Positions 7,816 to 13,811 of a DNA stretch of 64,000 nucleotides are shown piece by piece (positions within the stretch are counted from its first letter, which is position 1; each line of letters opens with the position of its first letter). The DNA is taken from the NCBI GenBank assembly GCA_023443455.1, contig JAEZUE010000039.1:67900-131899 (forward strand), read 5' to 3'. This stretch comes from Verrucomicrobiota bacterium. GTDB taxonomy: Bacteria > Verrucomicrobiota > Verrucomicrobiia > Opitutales > Opitutaceae. The translations under genes were made by a program, and so were the position numbers. Below the pieces are notes generated by a model. It was not told the DNA's origin. It searched no databases and saw nothing but the letters and a program-made list of their open reading frames with translations.

Positions 7816-8874
7816 CTATCCTGCCGCGAACTCGTTTTTGAGGAAGGTGACGGTGGCGGGATCTCGGAGTTTGCAGACGATGTTCTGATTGGCGAAGGCG
7901 TCTTTGAACCACTTCGCCCCTTCGCGGCTGAAGGTCTTCTTCCACTCGATGCCGACGGCCCATTCGGCCATCTCAGGGTCTTCGGCGAGGTCGCCGATCC
8001 CCGGTTGGCGAAGGGGCAGTTCGAGAAGCTTCTTGCCCTCTTTGGCCACGACAAAATCTCGGACGGCGGCGGCGGTCTGGACGACCTTGCCGAAGCCGAC
8101 GTAGCCGGTCTGCTTCATGTAGGCGAAAACGAGGTCGCCTTCCTTCAGCTTTCGCAACGGGCGGCTGTACTTGAGCCCGTGCCCGGCGGCGAGGAAGCCG
8201 TGTTCGCGGCAGTCGTCCCAGTTCCGGTGCTCGCCTTCGCCGACGTTCACGAAGTAGTAGCCGGACCAGGGCGCCTGCTTGTTGGACACGGCGCGCTCCT
8301 GGACTTCCGCGGGGTCCATCAGCCACGCCCGGCCGAGAAACTCGCCTTGGGCGGTTTTGAAGAAGGTGAAGAAGATGGCATTGATCGGGACTTGGTACGC
8401 CTCGGTCAGGTACTCGACAATCTGCTCAGACGATTCGTCCAGCTCCGAGGCCAAGATGATGAGTTGGTGGCTCTGGTTGATCTCGTCCGGCAACGGCTCG
8501 GCAAAATGCTCGGCGAAGGCGTCGGCCACCGGCTTGCCGCAATAGCTCCGGGCCAATTCGTCGATGCGGTCGAATGAGAGCCGCCGCACGTAGGCGCCGT
8601 AGTCCAGCGCTTGGGCAACGACCTCCCGCGGGGTCTTGTCGCGCTTGAGTTCGAGGACGACGAGGTTGGCCTCGGCGTCGAGGGCGAGAAGGTCGATGCG
8701 GCCCCCGTTTGGCGTCACGACCTGCTGGCCGATGATCAGCACGTCCATGCCGAGCAGGCTCGGGTCTTTGCGCACCCACTCCTCCAGGCGGGCCTCCTTA
8801 TCGAGGACGGTTTTCGGAACCGATTTCAGACCGCCATCGTCGGCGACCTGCCAGAGTTTCATGCTGAAGGACAT
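7816..8874 (-). CDS. PD-(D/E)XK (NucS/DUF91-like) nuclease with a C-terminal PUA/EVE-like domain
   Basis: The 352-residue protein has an N-terminal nuclease fold: GGRIDLLALDAEANLVVLELKRDKTPREVVAQALDYGAYV gives the D...ExK residues of the PD-(D/E)XK family as seen in NucS/DUF91 proteins. A middle part (SELDESSEQIVEYL) continues that module. The last third (NWDDCREHGFLAAG, LKYSRPLRKLKEGDLVFAY, TGYVGFGKV) looks like a PUA/EVE-type fold, which in related proteins reads modified bases; this assignment is tentative. The start at 8874 (MSFSMKLWQ) was chosen; M at 8862 is equally possible. No gene lies in 8875-9132. Its 3' end is duplicated at 5745-5934. Confidence 0.8.
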   Translation of the reverse strand: MSFSMKLWQVADDGGLKSVPKTVLDKEARLEEWVRKDPSLLGMDVLIIGQQVVTPNGGRIDLLALDAEANLVVLELKRDKTPREVVAQALDYGAYVRRLSFDRIDELARSYCGKPVADAFAEHFAEPLPDEINQSHQLIILASELDESSEQIVEYLTEAYQVPINAIFFTFFKTAQGEFLGRAWLMDPAEVQERAVSNKQAPWSGYYFVNVGEGEHRNWDDCREHGFLAAGHGLKYSRPLRKLKEGDLVFAYMKQTGYVGFGKVVQTAAAVRDFVVAKEGKKLLELPLRQPGIGDLAEDPEMAEWAVGIEWKKTFSREGAKWFKDAFANQNIVCKLRDPATVTFLKNEFAAG

Positions 8875-9132
8875 GGGGATGAATGATTGCCTGTCAGAGG
8901 GCGTTGTTGTTTGTAATGAGCACACGCCGATTGGCACTTACGTCGAGGAATCGCTGTGCTGACCGTATCGAAAGCGATTCGGCGGGACTCCTTGCCCGAA
9001 AATTGTGTTGAAGTTTGCGCCGCGAGTGACCGAATCACTGGTAATGCCTCACGGCAGATCCTCCAAGCCTTATGGCTCCGGATATGGTTTTCGCCTCGTT
9101 CACCCGATAAGTAACGGGGCATTTTTATGCCT

Positions 9133-9654
9133 TCATGCATGCGGGGATGTCCATAACTTCCGGGCACGTGAGGTGTGGCGGCCGATTTCGGCATTCGGCA
9201 ACGGATAGGCGGAAGAGAATTTGAACCCGCCATTCCGCAACAGCTCCAGCCAGACGATGTAACCTTGGACCCATGACACGTATGCCCGTTTCCCAGGGAA
9301 ACAGCGAACACCCTCTTCAGGCACTTTCAGCGGGATTTCCCAGCACTCGATGTCCGCCACGCGACCTTCGATGATCGGCTTGATCCACCTGATCCTTTCA
9401 ATCCGATCCACGGCGACTTTGTCTTTGGCGTAGGCTTGCCGCGCCCGATCCTGCGAAGTGTTAAACGCATGGTGGTAGCGGTCGGCGAAAAACTTCACCT
9501 CGACCCCATCGTGGGCCACGATCACACCCGAGCGGCCGTTTTGCGTGATGAACTCCGCATGAAACTGGCGTTCCCCTTCGGCTACGGCTTCCTCGTCGGT
9601 CAGGGCCGAGAGATCGAGCACCAGGTCCGCAAGATTGACCGGCACCGGACTCAT
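9133..9654 (-). CDS. hypothetical protein, possible BECR-fold RNase-like
   Basis: A 173-residue protein without a signal peptide. Its middle reads VKFFADRYHHAFNTSQDRARQAYAKDKVAVDRIERIRWI, followed by ADIECWEIP and a C-terminal RAYVSWVQGYIVWLELLRNGG with KFSSAYPL. The basic/His centre and the YIVWLE...SAYP ending resemble small RNases of the barnase-EndoU-ColicinE5-RelE class seen in phage-related proteins. I offer that only as a possibility. Its ATG at 9654 overlaps the stop of the DUF3800 gene as ATGA, so it is made from the same transcript as the restriction-modification genes. The sequence is visibly less GC-rich than the surrounding chromosome. Confidence 0.7.
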   Translation of the reverse strand: MSPVPVNLADLVLDLSALTDEEAVAEGERQFHAEFITQNGRSGVIVAHDGVEVKFFADRYHHAFNTSQDRARQAYAKDKVAVDRIERIRWIKPIIEGRVADIECWEIPLKVPEEGVRCFPGKRAYVSWVQGYIVWLELLRNGGFKFSSAYPLPNAEIGRHTSRARKLWTSPHA

Positions 9655-10334
9655 TGCAGGTCGATCTTGAATAGGTTCACTTTGCCAAATGCAGGACTGG
9701 CGTCGACCACCTTGAGACTGTCGCGGCCAGCCTTGCGGGCGATATAGGCGGCCAGTCGCCCCTTGGGGCGATCAGTGGGTGCGTCGCACCACGTGGCGGC
9801 ACTGGCTCCGATGAGAATGTCGGCGAGTTGGGCCAGCGGAGAGTCGCCGGAATCGATGACGTTCACTCCCGAGAGAGTCGCGCCCACCGGCATCTTGTGC
9901 CGCAGGCAGCGGGCAAGCACCTGATAGCGATCAGCGCCTTTGTTTTTCTTGAAATCGAGGAGCAGGTTATAGGCGACCGGCTGCTGCAGCCACTTGATCA
10001 GCATCTCGTAGTAGAATGTGTAGAAACCCAGCTCGTCGTCTCCGTCCTTGAACTGCGCGTAATTCAACTTGGCTTGCTCCACGAGGATCACTCGAAACCG
10101 GAGGTCCTTGGCGAAGAAGAAGTCGATGACCGCCTGATAGGCAGCGAGCTTCTGCTCGCTGACCTTTGACCACTTGAGCTCGGAGCCCAAGCCCTGGGCT
10201 TTGCACAGGGCGCGAAGTTCCTTGGTGAGCGTGGTTTTTTGCTCGGTCGGCACCCAGAGTCCGCCGATCGCGAGGTAAGCGTTCTTGGGAGAGCCGTCGT
10301 GACGGCTCTCGTCGCAGTAGACGGTGAAGCTCAT
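9651..10334 (-). CDS. DUF3800 domain protein
   Basis: The 227-residue protein starts MSFTVYCDESRHDG, the DUF3800 hallmark (Asp-Glu pair right after the first strand). It continues with YLAIGGLWVP, an ELKWSKV segment, YNLLLDFKKNKGADRY (second acidic strand), and a late VIDSGDSPLAQLADILIGA (third acidic site). The family has an RNase H-like look with conserved acidic residues and is common in phage and defence loci; its exact activity is unknown to me. The start at 10334 overlaps the hsdM-hsdS stop as ATGA, and its stop overlaps the next start as ATGA. So it is an accessory gene coupled to the restriction-modification operon. Confidence 0.85.
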   Translation of the reverse strand: MSFTVYCDESRHDGSPKNAYLAIGGLWVPTEQKTTLTKELRALCKAQGLGSELKWSKVSEQKLAAYQAVIDFFFAKDLRFRVILVEQAKLNYAQFKDGDDELGFYTFYYEMLIKWLQQPVAYNLLLDFKKNKGADRYQVLARCLRHKMPVGATLSGVNVIDSGDSPLAQLADILIGASAATWCDAPTDRPKGRLAAYIARKAGRDSLKVVDASPAFGKVNLFKIDLQ

Positions 10335-12841
10335 GCGAATGATGAAGGTTCGCCCCAGATGCGGGCGAGGGTGGCTTGGATCTTCTTTTCGAAGCGCTCG
10401 ATGAGTTCGCGGTTGGCGGCGACCAACTTCTGCTCCGCCTCGATCTCCGCTACGATGGCTCGCTGCGTGGCGAGGGGCGGGAGGGAGATGTTGTGCGCCT
10501 CTACCGTCGTCTTCCGCATGGACGGCGGTTGCGACTCACTGGCCCAGCGTGACAGGTCAAAAGCAAGCAGGTACGTGTGCAGGTAATCGGGCAGCAGTCG
10601 CTTCACGTCCGGCACGATGCCAATCACGTTATTGTCGTACGTCGAATCTCGCGTGAGTATCCGTTTCTTGTTCGTGGCAATGGCGGCACCGATCTTCGGA
10701 AAGATGACCGTGCCCTTCGGGAAAGCATCAGCTTTCAACTCTTTCAGGACGGCCCGCGAAACCGTGTGATTCCATGTGACGATGCGCTCTTCATTCCCGG
10801 GAAGGTTCATGTCGCTGACCTTCAGGAAGGGGATCTCCTCATCTCTCTTGCCTTGGTAATCCAGAGGGAATCCGAAGCCGCTTTCGACCGCGGCCACTTC
10901 TTTGATCGGCACCAGCGGCCAGGCGGGGTCGATGGGGATGTGGGGGCGGTAGTGGTCGAGGACGGCGCGGGCGCCGTCGATGACGGCCTGGTAGCCCTCG
11001 ATCTCCGCCACGATCTCCTTCTGCACCTCCAGCGGCGGCAGGGGGATTTGGAGGCTCTCAACGTCCGACTGGTTGATGCTCGGGTAAGCACCCTTCCCGC
11101 TCATCCCGATCATTTGCTGAACAGTCCTTTCGTGTCGCACCGCATTGATCAGAAACCCGGGAAGCAGAAGAGCGGGCTTTGCGCGCAAGACCGCGAATCC
11201 GGTTGAGGCGATGGCGCGCTCGGGCACTTGCTTGAGAATGGCGAACGCTTTGAGATTCGGACGAACCGTCGAGACTATGACATCGCCTTGTCTGACAGCT
11301 CTTCGCGCTCGGCTGGGCGCTTCTGCGGTGGTGGTGTGGCTCGCACCGAGGAATTTGCCCGACTCGTTCTCGACACACGAGATGTCGATATAGTTGAAGT
11401 AAGAACCGGGATAAAGGTCGGCAGGGACAGCGGTCTCAGGATTGATGTCGCAGACTTCAGCGAGCGAAACGTAGGGAACGAGTGCCGCGGCAGCCGTGTT
11501 CTCCCGATACCGCTCGCCGTTGAGGTTGTAGTCGCCGTTGGCGGCGATCTTGGCTTTCGGGACGACGATGGCGGTGGGCGAAGCTTCCGGCGCAGGCTCG
11601 CCGCGGCGGAGGGCGGCGAGGTAGGCGGCGAGCTCGGCCTGCACGGCGGGCAAATCGTTCTGGTCGATGGCACGGCGCTGGGCACCGAGTCCGAAGCCGT
11701 CGGCCTCGACCTTGAAGAAGGCGATGGTGGCGGCGCGTTTGGCTAGCGACTTGTCGAGGATGAGGATGCTGGTCTTCACCCCGGAGTACGGGTTGAAGCA
11801 GCCAGCCGGTAACGAGACGACGGCGACGAGGGAATTTTCGACGAGAGTTTTCCGGAGTTCGGTATAGGCGGTCTGGCTCTGGAAGATGATACCCTCGGGA
11901 ACGATGATGCCGGCGCGACCGGTGGGCGTGAGGTGCTCAGCCATGTAGTCGACAAAGAGCACCTCGCTGCGCTTGGCCTGGATGGAGAAACGCCTGTGGG
12001 GCTTGATGCCGCCCTTCGGCGACATGAAGGGCGGGTTGGCAAGGATGACGTCGGCGTATTCGTTCCACCGCTCCTCGGAGGTGAGGGTGTCGTACTCGTA
12101 GATGTGGGGATCGGTGAAGCCGTGGAGGTAGAGGTTCACCAGGGAGAGACGCACCATGTCGGGCGAGATGTCGTAGCCCTTGAAGTTCTTGGCGAGCCGG
12201 CCGCGGTCGTCTGGCGTGAGGCGGGAGTGGCCTTTGGCGTCGGTGTTGGTGCGGAGGATGTGCTTGTAGGCGGAGATGAGGAAGCCGGCAGTGCCGCAGG
12301 CGGGGTCGAGCACGACTTCGCCCTTCTGCGGGGCGACGAGCTCGACGATGAAATCGATGATGTGTCGCGGGGTGCGGAACTGGCCGGCGTCGCCCTGCGA
12401 GCCGAGGACGGAGAGGAGGTACTCGAAGGCATCGCCGAGGCGCTCGGAGTGGTCGTAGCGGAACTCGTCGATGATCTTGAGGAAGGCCTTGAGCGTCTCG
12501 GGGTCGCGGTACGGGAGGTAGGCGTTCTTGAAGATGTCGCGGAAGAGCGGCGGCAGGCCGGGGTTTTCCGTCATCTTCGTGATGCCCTCGCCGTAGAGGG
12601 CGAGCGTCTCGTGGCCGCCGAGGCCGGAGCGCATGAGCTTGGCCCAGCCGTAGCGGGCAAAGGTGCCGACGAAAAACTTCCGCTTGCCGCCGAGTTCCTC
12701 GGACTCGGCGTCCATGTCGTCCATGAACTTGTAGATCAGGGCGATGGTGATCTGCTCGACCTGGGACTTCGGGTCGGGAACTTTGCCGACGAGGATGTCG
12801 CGGGCGGTGTCGATGCGGCGCTTGGTATCGGAGTCGAGCAT
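10331..12841 (-). CDS. type I restriction-modification methylase-specificity fusion (HsdM-HsdS)
   Basis: The 836-residue protein joins two subunits that are usually separate. Residues 1 to about 470 are an N6-adenine methylase: helical N-terminal domain, SAM-binding VLDPACGTAGFLISA, catalytic NPPFMSPKGG, and GIIVPEGIIF. The rest is a specificity part with two target-recognition domains, each followed by a long helix (LPPLEVQKEIVAEIEGYQ and LPPLATQRAIVAEIEAEQ). It ends FEKKIQATLARIWGEPSSFA. Two TRDs imply a bipartite recognition site. The ATG at 12841 overlaps the KilA-N stop as TAATG; a longer upstream reading is rejected. The stop is coupled to the DUF3800 gene. Confidence 0.93.
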   Translation of the reverse strand: MLDSDTKRRIDTARDILVGKVPDPKSQVEQITIALIYKFMDDMDAESEELGGKRKFFVGTFARYGWAKLMRSGLGGHETLALYGEGITKMTENPGLPPLFRDIFKNAYLPYRDPETLKAFLKIIDEFRYDHSERLGDAFEYLLSVLGSQGDAGQFRTPRHIIDFIVELVAPQKGEVVLDPACGTAGFLISAYKHILRTNTDAKGHSRLTPDDRGRLAKNFKGYDISPDMVRLSLVNLYLHGFTDPHIYEYDTLTSEERWNEYADVILANPPFMSPKGGIKPHRRFSIQAKRSEVLFVDYMAEHLTPTGRAGIIVPEGIIFQSQTAYTELRKTLVENSLVAVVSLPAGCFNPYSGVKTSILILDKSLAKRAATIAFFKVEADGFGLGAQRRAIDQNDLPAVQAELAAYLAALRRGEPAPEASPTAIVVPKAKIAANGDYNLNGERYRENTAAAALVPYVSLAEVCDINPETAVPADLYPGSYFNYIDISCVENESGKFLGASHTTTAEAPSRARRAVRQGDVIVSTVRPNLKAFAILKQVPERAIASTGFAVLRAKPALLLPGFLINAVRHERTVQQMIGMSGKGAYPSINQSDVESLQIPLPPLEVQKEIVAEIEGYQAVIDGARAVLDHYRPHIPIDPAWPLVPIKEVAAVESGFGFPLDYQGKRDEEIPFLKVSDMNLPGNEERIVTWNHTVSRAVLKELKADAFPKGTVIFPKIGAAIATNKKRILTRDSTYDNNVIGIVPDVKRLLPDYLHTYLLAFDLSRWASESQPPSMRKTTVEAHNISLPPLATQRAIVAEIEAEQKLVAANRELIERFEKKIQATLARIWGEPSSFA

Positions 12842-13665
12842 TACTTCAGGCGTTTGACGTTGTTGGAGGAAAGGAGGGTGCGCATCTGGCTGATGGCGAT
12901 TTCGTTCAGCTTGAGGAGCCGCTCCGGCTGGAGCAGGCCCTGGCGGATGAGCACGGAGTTGAGGCTCTCGAGGTTGGTGAGGACGACGAGTTGCTCCAGC
13001 GGGGCGTGGTCGCGGATGTTGCCCTCGGCGTCGGGATGGGCGTCGCGCCACTGTTTCGCAGTCTGGCCGAAGAGGGCGACGTTGAGCAGGTCGGCCTCGT
13101 TGGCGTAGAAGAAGGCCGCCTGTTGCTTGGTGACGGTGCCGGGGATGAGGGTCTCCTTGATGGCGTCGGTGTGGATGCGGTAGTTGATCTTGGCGAGGGT
13201 GCGCTGGAGGTTCCAGCCGAGCTGGAGGCGGTCGTTCTCCTCATCCTTGAGGCGCTGGAATTCCTTGATGAGGTAGAGCTTGAATTCGGGGCTGAGCCAG
13301 GAGCCGAACTCAAAGGCGATGTCCTTATGGGCATAGGTGCCGCCGTAGCGCCCGGCGCTTGCGATCAGTCCTTTGGCCCCGGTTTGCTCGATCCACTTCC
13401 TGGCCGACAGGAAGAAACTGTTCCGGCCGGCTTCATTTCTAATTCCCTCGAATTCGAGGGAATTAAAACCGGGGTTGTTGAGGCGTTCCCAGACGCCGAG
13501 AAACAGGACAGTATCCTTGTTTTTGAGCCACTGCTCGATCAACGCACCCGCTCCGTCGAAGTTCCGCGCCATGTCGGTGAGCGAAATGTAGTCTCCACCC
13601 GGCTGCGAGAGTATCGCGATGGATGTTCCCTGAACCTCAATGGTGCTTCGTTTGGCTTTACTCAT
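12841..13665 (-). CDS. KilA-N domain protein of the restriction-modification operon
   Basis: The 274-residue protein has an N-terminal KilA-N region (GGDYISLTDMARNFDGAGALIEQWLKNKDTVLFLGVWE), then NEAGRNSFFLSARKWIEQTGAKGLIASAGRYGGTYAHKDIAFEFGSWLSPEFKLYLIKEFQRLKDEE. The C-terminal half is helical (INYRIHTDAIKETLIP). KilA-N is a DNA-binding domain found in phage antirepressors and as an accessory gene in type I operons. The segment NPGFNSLEFEGI is encoded by a perfect 26-bp palindrome (13440-13465), and two related palindromes lie just upstream. The ATG at 13665 overlaps a possible small upstream ORF as ATGA. Autoregulation through the palindromes is possible but unproven. Confidence 0.88.
   Translation of the reverse strand: MSKAKRSTIEVQGTSIAILSQPGGDYISLTDMARNFDGAGALIEQWLKNKDTVLFLGVWERLNNPGFNSLEFEGIRNEAGRNSFFLSARKWIEQTGAKGLIASAGRYGGTYAHKDIAFEFGSWLSPEFKLYLIKEFQRLKDEENDRLQLGWNLQRTLAKINYRIHTDAIKETLIPGTVTKQQAAFFYANEADLLNVALFGQTAKQWRDAHPDAEGNIRDHAPLEQLVVLTNLESLNSVLIRQGLLQPERLLKLNEIAISQMRTLLSSNNVKRLK
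13440..13465. repeat. 26-bp perfect palindrome with GAATTC core inside the KilA-N gene
   Basis: Each arm is AATTCCCTCG plus flanks around the central GAATTC, and the whole is self-complementary across 26 bases. It encodes NSLEFEGI in the KilA-N frame (Glu-Phe on GAA TTC). Two sister palindromes lie at 13700-13713 and 13739-13758. Confidence 0.9.
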
Positions 13666-13808
13666 GACGTTGGCTGGCTCTTTGAAGCGGTTCCAATCTC
13701 GTCGAATTCGACGGGATTCAGGCTGGGAGAAAACCCAAACCCATCGAATTCGATGGGTCTAGTTGTGGCAGATTCTCCAGAATCAAAGCGTGCGGATGTC
13801 GGTTTCAC
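13662..13808 (-). CDS. possible small ORF between hsdR and the KilA-N gene
   Basis: A 48-codon frame runs from a GTG at 13808, three bases after the hsdR stop, to a TGA that overlaps the KilA-N ATG as ATGA. It contains two near repeats, PIEFDGF and NPVEFDEI, 14 codons apart. Each is encoded by a GAATTC-centred palindrome read in the same codon phase as the NSLEFEGI motif in the KilA-N gene. The tight fit between the neighbouring genes supports translation. The GTG start and lack of a clear ribosome binding site argue against. No known family. Confidence 0.35.
   Translation of the reverse strand: MKPTSARFDSGESATTRPIEFDGFGFSPSLNPVEFDEIGTASKSQPTS
13700..13758. repeat. two further GAATTC-centred palindromes upstream of the KilA-N gene
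   Basis: 13700-13713 is a 14-bp perfect palindrome (CGTCGAATTCGACG). 13739-13758 is a 20-bp perfect palindrome with arms ACCCATCGAA/TTCGATGGGT. Their centres are 42 bp apart. They lie between the hsdR stop and the KilA-N start and may act as operators or be parts of a short coding repeat. Confidence 0.85.
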
Positions 13809-13811
13809 AGT

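Noticed and set aside
8875..9132. Possible gene in the gap between the nuclease and the RNase-like gene (frame 8859-9311 -)
   Set aside because: It overlaps the end of the neighbouring gene in another frame and has no start signal or protein-like character.
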